DNA from: Candidatus Brockarchaeota archaeon
GTDB taxonomy: Archaea > Thermoproteota > EX4484-205 > JAAOZP01
DNA: 41,018 nucleotides
Assembly: GCA_017601345.1 (NCBI GenBank)
Contig: JAFNIT010000010.1
Span: forward strand, 1-41,018
Direction: 5' to 3'
Shown in pieces: positions 18,285-26,746 of this stretch (the first letter of the stretch is position 1; each line of letters starts with the position of its first letter). The notes below the pieces were generated by a model that saw only the letters and a list, made by a program, of their open reading frames with translations, was not told the origin of the DNA and did not search any database. A program made the translations under genes and the position numbers.

Positions 18285-19169
18285 TTGAAAAAGACTAACA
18301 GAAGACAATTGTCGGTTTTCATTCCCAGTGTTTTAGTAAGCAGGAGTGTCAACATATTAAAATCTATACCAGGATTTGAAGAGGCTCCAGTAACCAACAA
18401 GCATGAGGCTATTAGAGGAAGGATAGGGGATAAGACTGTAATAGTATATCATTCTGGAAGTATTGTTTATGAGGAATCTCTGGAGGAGGTTAGAAGCATG
18501 CTAGAGGAGATTCTATACGAGTATCATAGGGCGGGAGGCACAGTTCTCGGATCCGATGAAGCGGGGAAAGGCGAGGCCCTTGGGCCTCTTGTTATCGCGG
18601 CAACTGCATTGACTCCTAGGCAAGCAGCATACCTTCAATCAATAGGTGTTGCAGACAGCAAGATCGTTCCGGAGGGTAGGATTCGGGAATTGGCTAGAGA
18701 AATTAAACGGTTCTCACTCGGCTATAGCGTATTAATGATTACCCCTTATAGGTTTAATGAAATATTCAAAACGAAGAAGTATGGAAATCTTAACGATATA
18801 CTTGCCAAGGGGCATATTCAGGTTTTGAAGAAAGTTGTTTCAAAGATTCGAGAGAAACCTGCCAAGGTAATTATAGACAAGTTCGACTCGAGTAAAAGCG
18901 GTTCGAGAATAAGAATCATTAAAGAAGTTTTACAAGGGCTTAAAGTCGAGGCTGTTGAAAAAGGAGAGGTTTTCCCAGCAGTCGCGGCAGCCAGTATACT
19001 AGCTAGAGACAGCTACTTAAAATGGATAAGTAGAAACATTGATAAAGAAGTGTTAGAGAAGATGCAAAAGAAGGATTACAGTACAATAGGTAAAGAAAAA
19101 CTTCTACGTTCTTTCAAGATTTGTTATTTGAACCTTGAGGCTGGGAAAAATTTAAAAGCTAATTCATAA
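18285..19169 (+). CDS. rnhC: Ribonuclease HIII-type protein
   Basis: A 294-residue RNase H2-fold enzyme. The active-site opening GSDEAGKGEALGPLV (about 88-102) resembles RNase HIII (GSDE, then G and GPL) more than archaeal RNase HII (usually GIDEAGRG). The N-terminal ~80 residues match the TBP-like substrate-binding domain of HIII, ending in VIVYHSGSIVYEES. Further acidic residues are in ADSK, IIDKFD and SILARDSYL. It would degrade RNA in RNA-DNA hybrids. The start is a TTG at 18285; AlaX follows closely. An RNase HIII in an archaeon is uncommon. Confidence 0.8.
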   Translation: MKKTNRRQLSVFIPSVLVSRSVNILKSIPGFEEAPVTNKHEAIRGRIGDKTVIVYHSGSIVYEESLEEVRSMLEEILYEYHRAGGTVLGSDEAGKGEALGPLVIAATALTPRQAAYLQSIGVADSKIVPEGRIRELAREIKRFSLGYSVLMITPYRFNEIFKTKKYGNLNDILAKGHIQVLKKVVSKIREKPAKVIIDKFDSSKSGSRIRIIKEVLQGLKVEAVEKGEVFPAVAAASILARDSYLKWISRNIDKEVLEKMQKKDYSTIGKEKLLRSFKICYLNLEAGKNLKANS

Positions 19170-19182
19170 CTTGTTACATACG

Positions 19183-19887
19183 TTGACAGAACTCCTTTAC
19201 ATGGATGATTCTTACTTGAGAGATTTTGAAGCCAAAGTAGTTGAGGTTTTGGGAGACAATGTGGTGCTTGATAAAACAGCATTCCACCCGAGGGGAGGAG
19301 GTCTACCAGAGGATACTGGAGTCCTCGTTAAAGAGGGTAAAGAATTCCAGGTTGTTCAAGTCTTTATTGAGAACGGAAAAGTGTTGCATAACGTTCCTGA
19401 GCATGAGTTGAAAACAGGAGATGCTGTGAAAGGAGTTTTAAACTGGGAGAAGAGGTATATGATTATGAGAATGCATACAGCTATTCACGCACTTGCAGCC
19501 GTCTTTAACAAAAGAACAGGCGCATTGATAACAGGAAACCAGGTTAATATCGACAAGTCTAGGCTTGACATGAGCCTTGAAAAGATGGATAGGGTTTTGA
19601 TAGATGAGGTTTTTAAAGAAACTAATAAAGAGCTTGCGGTGGGAAGACCTGTTAAGATATATTATCTTCCTAGAGAAGAGGCTTTAAAAATACCTGGAGT
19701 AATTAAGCTTGCTGAAGCCGCGCCGCCTACGGTTGAAAAACTAAGAATAGTTGAAATCGAAGGACTAGATATTCAAGCAGATGGCGGGCCACATGTCTCC
19801 AACACGAAAGAAGTAGGAGAGCTGGTTCTCTTAAAAATAGAGAATAAGGGGAGGAACAATAGAAGAGTCTATTTCACATTAAAATGA
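19183..19887 (+). CDS. alaX: AlaX-type alanyl-tRNA editing protein
   Basis: A 234-residue stand-alone editing hydrolase that removes serine or glycine from mischarged tRNA-Ala. The start region TELLYMDDSYLRDFEAKV, the FHPRGGGLPEDTG segment, the zinc-binding MHTAIHAL (HxxxH, about 100-107) and the downstream ADGGPHV element are those of AlaX. The position usually occupied by a metal-binding cysteine (CGGTH) is aspartate here (DGGPH). I chose the TTG at 19183 because homologues usually begin at the TELLY segment; an in-frame TTG lies at 19171. It closely follows the RNase HIII gene and is probably co-transcribed. Confidence 0.85.
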   Translation: MTELLYMDDSYLRDFEAKVVEVLGDNVVLDKTAFHPRGGGLPEDTGVLVKEGKEFQVVQVFIENGKVLHNVPEHELKTGDAVKGVLNWEKRYMIMRMHTAIHALAAVFNKRTGALITGNQVNIDKSRLDMSLEKMDRVLIDEVFKETNKELAVGRPVKIYYLPREEALKIPGVIKLAEAAPPTVEKLRIVEIEGLDIQADGGPHVSNTKEVGELVLLKIENKGRNNRRVYFTLK

Positions 19888-20078
19888 TTCCAAAAAGATT
19901 ATTGAATAAATTGTAAGGGACCTTTTTCTACATCAGAGCCTCCTAAAGCCGCTTTAATACTGCTTTCCTTAAACTCTCAACAGGACTCAATTCGAAACGT
20001 CTAAACGAATCATTGAGAGGGCGATTAAATGGATTTGAGTCAAAATCTTTTTACTTTGTGTCAAACCTATTTTTCTCT

Positions 20079-20633
20079 ATGAAAACGGAGGTTGATTTAA
20101 GCGAATCATATAAGCTTCTGCACCCCAGGCCCGTAGTCCTAGTTTGTGCAAAGGGTAAAGACGGTAAGGTTAACGTTATGAGTTGCTCCTGGATAACCCC
20201 AGTAAGCGATGATCCCCCACTGATAGCAATATCCTTATGGAAGGAAGGCTACACGCATAAGCTAATAGACGAAACTGGAGAATTTACTGTAAACATTCCT
20301 TCTTCAAAACTGCTTGAACAAGTTTGGCTCGCAGGAATCAAAAGCGGCAGTAAAACAGACAAGATTAGGCTCTTAAAATTCAATTTAACCCCTTCTAAGA
20401 TGGTTGAAGCACCCGGAATAGAGGAATGTCTTGGAGCATTAGAGTGCAAAGTTAAGAATAGAATGGAAGTTGAAGAGCAAATACTCTACATAGCAGAAGT
20501 TAAAAGAGCACTTGCAGACAAGACCTATTTTAAGAAGGACGTTTGGACTGACGAAGCAGAACTCTTGCTTCATTGCGCCGGAAAAACGTTCTCAATTCCG
20601 AAACTGATAAAACATAAGAGTCAAATATTCTAG
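20079..20633 (+). CDS. Flavin reductase-like (FMN-binding split barrel) protein
   Basis: A 184-residue protein of the flavin reductase/FlaRed family, binding FMN in a split-barrel fold. Landmarks are LLHPRPVVLVCA near the start, NVMSCSWITPVSDDPPLIAISL (FMN-phosphate region; serine and threonine cluster) and the C-terminal LLHCAGKTFSIP. Such proteins serve as NAD(P)H:flavin reductases or as stress-related flavoproteins; the exact role is open. I use the ATG at 20079 because the ~22 residues before it are hydrophobic, lysine/phenylalanine rich and unlike the family. Confidence 0.83.
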   Translation: MKTEVDLSESYKLLHPRPVVLVCAKGKDGKVNVMSCSWITPVSDDPPLIAISLWKEGYTHKLIDETGEFTVNIPSSKLLEQVWLAGIKSGSKTDKIRLLKFNLTPSKMVEAPGIEECLGALECKVKNRMEVEEQILYIAEVKRALADKTYFKKDVWTDEAELLLHCAGKTFSIPKLIKHKSQIF

Positions 20634-21043
20634 ATTTCATCGATAAGCGGAAATCTGGGCCATGTCTTAAACCCATATTTTTTCTTCATCTTCTCTATCA
20701 AATCTCTTCAATCTTACTGAAATAAATAATGCTTCCGGTTTCATATTTTTAATCAAATACTTTTTGTATAATAATTTCTATAATAAAGAAATCAGAAAAA
20801 GATAGCGATAGAAGTTAGTTAGAGTTTTCCAAAAATAGAAAATAAGAAAAAGACGTTTTTAGATCGATTAAGCATTTGTAAACAATACTTATGCTTAAGT
20901 TTTTACAGGACCAGCAGAACGCGCTTCTATTCTTAGACAATACTTATAGGAACACATTGTAGTAATGAATCACCATTCACTGCTCAAAGTTTTTCAAGAC
21001 CTTGTTCTTAAATACAACAATACTAATAGGATGCAAACATAGA

Positions 21044-21113
21044 GGCGAGGATCCAGGTGTTTAATTCTCAGTAAAAAGCATTTTTCTATTTTTAGAAAAG
21101 ATAAAATCTCGCC
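21044..21113. other. Potential structured RNA: closing stem with inner hairpin
   Basis: GGCGAG (21044-21049) pairs with CTCGCC (21108-21113), and inside lies a perfect 7-bp hairpin TTTTCTA-TTTT-TAGAAAA (21082-21099). A GC closing stem around an AU hairpin in a very AT-rich spacer is unusual. It may be a small RNA or a decayed repeat. Confidence 0.3.
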
Positions 21114-21141
21114 GTGTTTATGTTATTGCAATTCTTTATTC

Positions 21142-21180
21142 TTTTCTTATGAAAATTGATTTAGAATTTCTATAAGAAAA
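21142..21180. repeat. Long inverted repeat (16-position stem, 7-nt loop)
   Basis: Arms at 21142-21157 and 21165-21180 pair over 16 positions with one mismatch and one G-U wobble; the loop is GATTTAG. The outer nine pairs TTTTCTTAT/ATAAGAAAA are perfect. The 10-bp sequence TAGAATTTCT overlaps the right arm and recurs at 21184-21193. It could be an operator, a small RNA hairpin or the end of a miniature inverted-repeat element. Confidence 0.4.
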
Positions 21181-21496
21181 AACTAGAATTTCTCTTATTC
21201 ATGGAAGATGGAAGGGTAAAATGAAAAGAAATTTTGTAGGGGCTGGTTCTGAAAGGGTTTTTAAAAAGAATACTAAATTAGCCTCATCCAATATTTTATT
21301 AGCGGCCTAAACGCTCAATAATCAGCGCATCTGTTAAGCTAATACTGGCGAGCATAGCTTGAGTGTGGAAATTATGATAGTAGGTTGGGAGAATAGTTTA
21401 TTTGGTATTTATAAAGCTTGAGCAAAGATATGATTGTTAAAACCATAAATCCTTATAAAAACAAGTTAAACACATTGTTTCTTCAGTCGAATACTA

Positions 21497-22783
21497 TTGG
21501 AAACCGGGCAAATCAAACCTATGCTTAAGAGAAAACTTGGACTGTGGGACGCAGTTTCAATAGGGCTTGGCGCCATAATCGGGGCAGGCATATTCGTTTT
21601 AATAGGGATTGCAAGCGGCATGGCTGGTCCCGCAGTTATTTTTTCCATCATGGTTTCAGGCGTGAGCGCAACGTTTACCGCACTAAGCTTCGCCATGCTC
21701 GGAGCAGCATTCCCAAAGGCGGGAGGAGTATATGAGTATGGCCATGAATTGCTTTCCCGTCCTCTGGGCTTTGTTCTAGGTTGGATGTGGATCTTTGGAA
21801 ATATCGTCATGGGCGCAACTGCCAGCCTTGGGTTCGGCTATTATCTTTCATCAGTCTTTAGCATAATACACTTTAAAATTGGAGCTTTGATAGTAGTGTT
21901 CATAGTTGTTCTTCTCAACATAACGGGAATAAAGCAAGCAGCCATTGTAAACAACCTGATAGTGACTATGAAGATAGGAGTACTTCTGCTTTTTATACTT
22001 ATAGGATTACCTAAGATGCGGTTTTCCAATTTTGAAGATTTTCTTCCTAATGGTATTCTACCGGTTTTTCAAGCAGCAGGACTCTTCTATTTTGCTTACA
22101 TAGGTTTTCCAAGAATAAGCACGATGGCTGAAGAAGTCAAAGACCCTGAAAGAAACATACCGCTTGCAATAATGCTCTCCCTCTCCATTTCCACTATTAT
22201 TTACTTATTGACTTCCATAACTGCATTAGGATTAATGGGATACGAAGCCCTTGGCAGCTCAACTACGCCTATCGGGGACGCTGCTAAATCACTAGGTTTA
22301 AGCTACGTAGTTGAAATAGGTGCACTTCTCGCAATATTCAGCGTTGTGTTAACATCAATCATGGGGCAGTCAAGAGTATTTTTCGCAATGGCAAGAAACG
22401 AAGAAATCCCTCCAATTCTTTCAAAGGTTCATGAAAAGTTGGAAACTCCCGTGTATTCTATTCTCCTATCCGGAACCATAATGGCAACACTCGTTTTGAC
22501 TATCGATATATCCAGCTTAGCTTCACTGGGAAGCCTTTGCATACTTTTCACGCATATCTTTGTAAATTGCTCGGCTTTGAAATTATATAATTCTACAGGA
22601 AGAAGAAAATCATACTTCCAACCTTTTTCCAGTATTCTCGGATTATTAACTAGCATTGTTTTGACACTTAGCTTGGGAATAAGCATAATAGCATGGGGGA
22701 TTTTTGTATGCAATATAGGATTTCTGTGGTACTTTACTTATAAGAAACTACGTAAAAAGGAGTCAAAACCTCGGGAACTCTAA
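21497..22783 (+). CDS. APC-family amino acid/polyamine permease
   Basis: A 428-residue transporter of the APC superfamily with about 11-12 membrane helices. The first helix has GLGAIIGAGIFVLIG (about 23-37), the unwound substrate-binding segment of APC transporters; FAYIGFPRISTMAEEVKDPERNIP (helix 6 and its loop) is also characteristic. It moves amino acids or amines by proton- or exchange-coupled transport. I kept the TTG at 21497, about 37 nt after TTATAAAA; an ATG at 21521 is an equally plausible start. Its 3' end overlaps the opposite-strand winged-helix pseudogene. The substrate is unknown. Confidence 0.88.
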   Translation: METGQIKPMLKRKLGLWDAVSIGLGAIIGAGIFVLIGIASGMAGPAVIFSIMVSGVSATFTALSFAMLGAAFPKAGGVYEYGHELLSRPLGFVLGWMWIFGNIVMGATASLGFGYYLSSVFSIIHFKIGALIVVFIVVLLNITGIKQAAIVNNLIVTMKIGVLLLFILIGLPKMRFSNFEDFLPNGILPVFQAAGLFYFAYIGFPRISTMAEEVKDPERNIPLAIMLSLSISTIIYLLTSITALGLMGYEALGSSTTPIGDAAKSLGLSYVVEIGALLAIFSVVLTSIMGQSRVFFAMARNEEIPPILSKVHEKLETPVYSILLSGTIMATLVLTIDISSLASLGSLCILFTHIFVNCSALKLYNSTGRRKSYFQPFSSILGLLTSIVLTLSLGISIIAWGIFVCNIGFLWYFTYKKLRKKESKPREL

Positions 22784-23000
22784 TCTGCCAATATGTTCTA
22801 GAATCCACCTTACTAGTTCTTCGTATGCCTTATTACCATTACTCGTCAAACAGACGGATCTTCAGAATCCACTTCTACAAGGTCTTTTTCTATCATCCTT
22901 TAAATACTTTGAAAAAAATACTTAGGGAAAACAGCAAGACGAGCCTTGCAACAGCCTCTGGTTTAACATATGATAAGTAATGATTCTCGCAACTACGTAA
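22763..23000 (-). pseudogene. Frameshifted winged-helix DNA-binding protein remnant
   Basis: Reading the minus strand between the APC and moeA genes, one frame gives MIEKDLVEVDSEDPS and a second frame, entered about one base away, continues with VCLTSNGNKAYEELVRWILE and ends at a TGA at 22763-22765. Joined, these form the recognition-helix end, wing and last helix of an archaeal winged-helix regulator (LTSNGNKAYEEL is the usual LTxxGxxxxEEL). Farther upstream a third frame gives PEAVARLVLLFSLS, so at least two frameshifts are present. The 5' limit is approximate. It is most likely a decayed regulator; sequence error is possible but would need several errors. Confidence 0.6.
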
Positions 23001-23136
23001 AGATCAGGCTTCAAACCTTATTCCCTTGACCCATTGGAAAAGAGTTTACAATACGGTTCTTTAGAATCTTGATTCCTGAAACCAACTATTTCTAATGCCC
23101 TAAAGTTTATTATAGGAAGCTTCTAATCATTTTTGA

Positions 23137-24345
23137 ATGAAAACATTCCGTTTATTGGTATCGCTTGAGGAAGCCCTTCAGCTAATTTATAACAGGATAA
23201 GACAGGTTGAAGCTGTTGAAGAAGTCGATTTAGATGAAGCAGTGAGACGGGTTTCTGCAGAAAGTGTAAAAGCATCTTTCAACGTGCCTCTTTTTGATAG
23301 GTCTGCAATGGATGGTTATTGTGTAAGAGCTGAAGATGTTTATAGTGCTAATCAATTTAATCCGGTTAGATTGAAAGTTATTGGAAGCGTTGGAGTAGAC
23401 GAAGAACCAAAGATAACCATTAGATCCGGAGAATGCGTGCAAGTGGCTACTGGAAGCATAATCCCAGAAGGTGGTAATGCTGTGGTAATGTATGAGCATA
23501 CGGAACGCGTTGAAGATGAAATACTCGTGTATAAGCCCGTATATCCCGGTGAGAATATTTCTAAAAAGGGTTCAGACATACCTGAGGGAAAAGAGGTTGT
23601 AAAAGACGGGGATTACCTCAACGCTTCTAAAATAGGCGTCCTAGCAGCATTGGGAATATGTAGAGTTAAGGTCTATAAGAAGCCTAGTGTTCTAATAATT
23701 CCAACTGGAAACGAGCTTGCTAAAGTAGGGGAAAGAAAATCTCCCACGCAGGTTTACGACATAAACTCCCACACTCTTGCCGCAATAGTAAAGGAGAACG
23801 GTGGAATACCCGTTATACACGATATTGTCCCAGATGATGAGAGAGAAATAGAGAAAGCTCTAGAAAAAGGTTCTGAAAAAGACTTGATTGTAATAACTGG
23901 AGGAAGCTCTATAGGTACTAGAGACATCATTTACGATGTTTTAAACAAGAGAGGTGAGGTCCTTTTCCATGGTGTTCAAGTAAAGCCGGGTAAGCCAACC
24001 ATAGGAGCAGTATTTAATGGGAAAATTGTTCTAGCAATGCCTGGGCACCCTACTTCATGTTTAAGCAATGCATACTTGTTTCTTAGACCTGTTTTAAGAA
24101 AATTGGCCAGACTTCCAGAAATAAACCCAAGAGTTATCAGAGCCAGACTGTGCAGAAGAGTGGTTGCTACACTTGGAAGAAGGTTTTTTCTCACGGTTAA
24201 GCTGAGGAATGGAGAAGTAGACCCTGTTTTTAAAGAGTCCTCAGCTATAACGAGCATGGCTGAGGCAGACGGGTATGTTGTAATACCTGAGAACGTCGAT
24301 ACTATTGAAAAAGGAGACTGGGTGGATGTTTACTTATTTGAATAA
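23137..24345 (+). CDS. moeA: Molybdopterin molybdenumtransferase MoeA
   Basis: A 402-residue enzyme that inserts molybdate (or tungstate) into adenylylated molybdopterin. Landmarks: PLFDRSAMDGYCVRAED (about 49-65, substrate binding), QVATGSIIPEGGNAVVMYE (about 106-124), the MogA-like domain with PTGNELAKVG, ITGGSSIGTRDI and HGVQVKPGKPT, then the C-terminal domain IV. All key regions are intact. It implies Mo/W enzymes in the cell. It is transcribed rightward and 51 bp before the next gene. Confidence 0.95.
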   Translation: MKTFRLLVSLEEALQLIYNRIRQVEAVEEVDLDEAVRRVSAESVKASFNVPLFDRSAMDGYCVRAEDVYSANQFNPVRLKVIGSVGVDEEPKITIRSGECVQVATGSIIPEGGNAVVMYEHTERVEDEILVYKPVYPGENISKKGSDIPEGKEVVKDGDYLNASKIGVLAALGICRVKVYKKPSVLIIPTGNELAKVGERKSPTQVYDINSHTLAAIVKENGGIPVIHDIVPDDEREIEKALEKGSEKDLIVITGGSSIGTRDIIYDVLNKRGEVLFHGVQVKPGKPTIGAVFNGKIVLAMPGHPTSCLSNAYLFLRPVLRKLARLPEINPRVIRARLCRRVVATLGRRFFLTVKLRNGEVDPVFKESSAITSMAEADGYVVIPENVDTIEKGDWVDVYLFE

Positions 24346-24396
24346 GTGAAGAGGTTAAGCGTCAAGTTTATATTCTCAATAAACAGGAGAAACTAA

Positions 24397-25665
24397 ATGA
24401 TTAGGAAGAAAGAGGGAACGCTTTTAGTGACAGTAACAACAATTATTCTAACTATGGCGATTTCTGTAAGGGTTAATGCTCAGGAAGAAGTGAAGGTTAA
24501 CTGGGTTGTTGAAAACAATCCTAGTTTCTTTAACGATATTCCGTTCTCCGTCTGCGAGAAAGATGCTTACATATACGTGGTTGGCTTCGACTATTCCATA
24601 GAAGCAGGCGTATTTCAACCCCGTATTGAAAAGAGGCTTAAAAACGATGGTTCGCTAATTAAGAATTGGACATATAGGCCTTCGAGTTATGGAGGTCTGT
24701 TGTATGATTGCATAATCGTCGGAGAAGAACTCTATGCAGTCGGTGCATCCTACTCGCTTATCGGCAGTAATTGGATGCTCTTAGTTCTCGACCTCGACTT
24801 TAACTTGCTTAATTATTTTAATTTCACAGGAATATCTGGAGCAGCAACCTCAATAATTTCGGATCAGGATTTTCTCTATATTGCCGGCTTAGTTGTAAAC
24901 GAGACTGAATCGAAAATTCGAGTTGAAAAAATCAGGCTTACCGATCTAAGTGTATCTAAAGAATATGTTTCAGACTTGCCTGGGTTCCAAGAAGCATATA
25001 GTATAGAGATAAATCCGGTTAGTGGCCAGATATGGGTCGTTGGCACTACCGACTTTGAAAAATGGAGGATTGAAATGCTGGATAAGGATTTGTCACGGAT
25101 TAAGACTGTAGAGAAAGAGATAGGAGCTTCAGCATTTTCAATAGGATTCGATGATGAAGGCTTCTCCTATGTAGTCGGTGAAGGAGGAATCATCAAACTA
25201 GATAGAAATGGAGAGGAGATTAAAAACTACGCCAAAGAAGGGTTTTTTACAAAAACACGGTTCTTAGGTAACCGTCTATATGTAGCCGGTATGGAAAATG
25301 TCGAAAATCGTGTCAGACAAACCCTATATGTTTTTGACAATGAGCTAAGCTTGCTTAACAAAACTATTGTAAGCAGAGGAATAAATGCAGATGCAATATT
25401 CCTAACAGGAAGAATGATATCTGACAAAGAGAACTTATATATCTCAGGCCTCGCTTACTTAGGATATGGTGATTACGAATGGATTATTTGCTCGATTAAG
25501 ACAAGCAGCGTCCCAAGATATCTGGAAAACCGGTATTTAATAGCAATACTCATAATTGTAATGTTCATTATTCTAGTAGCATACTTCATTTTTAGAGTTA
25601 AGAAAACAAGGTTCCAACGGCCAGTTGAGACTCAGCAACATTCAAATGCTGGGGAAGAACAATAA
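24397..25665 (+). CDS. Secreted, C-terminally anchored beta-propeller-like protein
   Basis: A 422-residue protein with an N-terminal signal sequence (hydrophobic residues about 8-25, then VNAQEE), a surface domain made of repeated strands with recurring motifs such as YVVGFD, YAVGAS, YIAGLV, WVVGTT, YVVGEGG and YVAGME every ~45-50 residues, and one C-terminal membrane helix (about 382-402) followed by basic residues. The regular spacing suggests a beta-propeller of six or seven blades. I do not recognise the family. It would sit outside the cytoplasmic membrane, anchored at its C-terminus, and may bind ligands or other surface proteins. Confidence 0.6.
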   Translation: MIRKKEGTLLVTVTTIILTMAISVRVNAQEEVKVNWVVENNPSFFNDIPFSVCEKDAYIYVVGFDYSIEAGVFQPRIEKRLKNDGSLIKNWTYRPSSYGGLLYDCIIVGEELYAVGASYSLIGSNWMLLVLDLDFNLLNYFNFTGISGAATSIISDQDFLYIAGLVVNETESKIRVEKIRLTDLSVSKEYVSDLPGFQEAYSIEINPVSGQIWVVGTTDFEKWRIEMLDKDLSRIKTVEKEIGASAFSIGFDDEGFSYVVGEGGIIKLDRNGEEIKNYAKEGFFTKTRFLGNRLYVAGMENVENRVRQTLYVFDNELSLLNKTIVSRGINADAIFLTGRMISDKENLYISGLAYLGYGDYEWIICSIKTSSVPRYLENRYLIAILIIVMFIILVAYFIFRVKKTRFQRPVETQQHSNAGEEQ

Positions 25666-25712
25666 CCTTCCGAGACTGTTGAACATGCTGAAAAACAAGT
25701 GGAAAATTAAGG

Positions 25713-26705
25713 CTAATATTCAACGAGGATTTCTCTTCCCTCTTCAGCAGATTTCCTGACTGAAAGAACAAGGTTTAGGCTTTTAACTCCCTCTTCTATG
25801 GGAGCTCTTGTAGGATCATTATTTTTCACAGTATTGAGAAAATCCAGTGTTACCGCTTCATGAAGATTCTGGAGGAGGATACTGTTAGGCTTTCTCCCCC
25901 TCCCCTATCTGTTCTTGTGAAAACAGCATTGTTAGCATCAGTGAAGTATGCAGTCAGACTATCCGTTACTGCTTCGAACTCGTATAACCAGCGGTCAGGT
26001 ATCGCAAAGTTTGTAGCAGATATAGACCCTAAGCAACCATCCTTAAATTTAATTAGGGCGATACTAACATCCTCAGAAGTGTATCCTTCTACATTCTTAT
26101 GAAAAAGGTTATCCATTACACAATATACGCTCTTAGGTTCTCCAATTAAGAACCTTGAAAGGTCGTAAAGGTGTATAATTTGCTCAACAACTTGTCCCCC
26201 GCTTTTAGACTTGTCTCTCCACCATGGAGAATGAAGAGAATTACAATAGTACTTGGCTAGAAAAAGACCTGCTTGCCCAGCCTCCCCATTGTTCATCAAT
26301 CTCAAAAAATTCTACAGCTGTTCCAAACCTTAGTTGGAAGCCGACTTGTGTCTTCACGTTATACTTCTCAACTGCAGCAACCATACTTTTGGCTTTTTCC
26401 ATATTTAACGCTATCGGTTTTTCTAAAGATGTGAATTCCCTTTTCAGCAGCAAGCTCTACTTCATTACTGTGCGCAAAGGGAGGTAGGCAAATATAGACG
26501 ATGTCAAGCTCTTCTTTTTCAAACATTTCTTCAAAGTTACTATAAACCTTACCCCCTCTCCTGCATACCTAGAATTAAAAAGCCTTGCTTTTTCCTCAAC
26601 CACATCGCAAAATGAAACTAGTTGAATCTCCTTGATTCGGGAGAGAACTTGCATATGGGTTTCTGCAATACCTCCGCAGCCTATAAAACCTACTTTAAGA
26701 ACCAT
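25713..26705 (-). pseudogene. Frameshifted Gfo/Idh/MocA-family oxidoreductase
   Basis: A broken NAD(P)-dependent sugar or inositol dehydrogenase. Start ATG at 26705. The first piece has the Rossmann loop VGFIGCGGIAETHM (about 26660-26700); a second frame holds the catalytic EKPIALNMEKA and QVGFQLRFGTAVE; a third has WWRDKSKSGGQVVEQIIHLYDL and EGYTSEDVS; a fourth resumes at the C-terminus (HEAVTLDFLNTVKNND to REILVEY) and ends with a TAG at 25713-25715. Every expected region is present in order but spread over four frames, so at least three frameshifts exist. The gene is dead or nearly so. Confidence 0.85.
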
Positions 26706-26746
26706 GAGCACATTTTTCCAATCGGAAGTAATAAACCTAACGACTA

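Larger units (their letters stand above)
20634..21496. other. Gene-free AT-rich stretch with hairpins
   Basis: About 860 bp with no convincing gene. It holds two structured elements (21044-21113 and 21142-21180, listed separately), a 10-bp direct repeat TAGAATTTCT (21162-21171 and 21184-21193) and the TATA-like TTATAAAA at 21453-21460 for the APC transporter. On the minus strand close to 20633, a short frame reading KMKKKYGFKTWPRFPLIDEI could be the remains of a gene end. Confidence 0.5.

Noticed and set aside
20630-20780. Minus-strand fragment reading KMKKKYGFKTWPRFPLIDEI near the flavin reductase stop
   Set aside because: It could be the end of a decayed gene, but the upstream sequence has stops in every frame and no recognisable domain.
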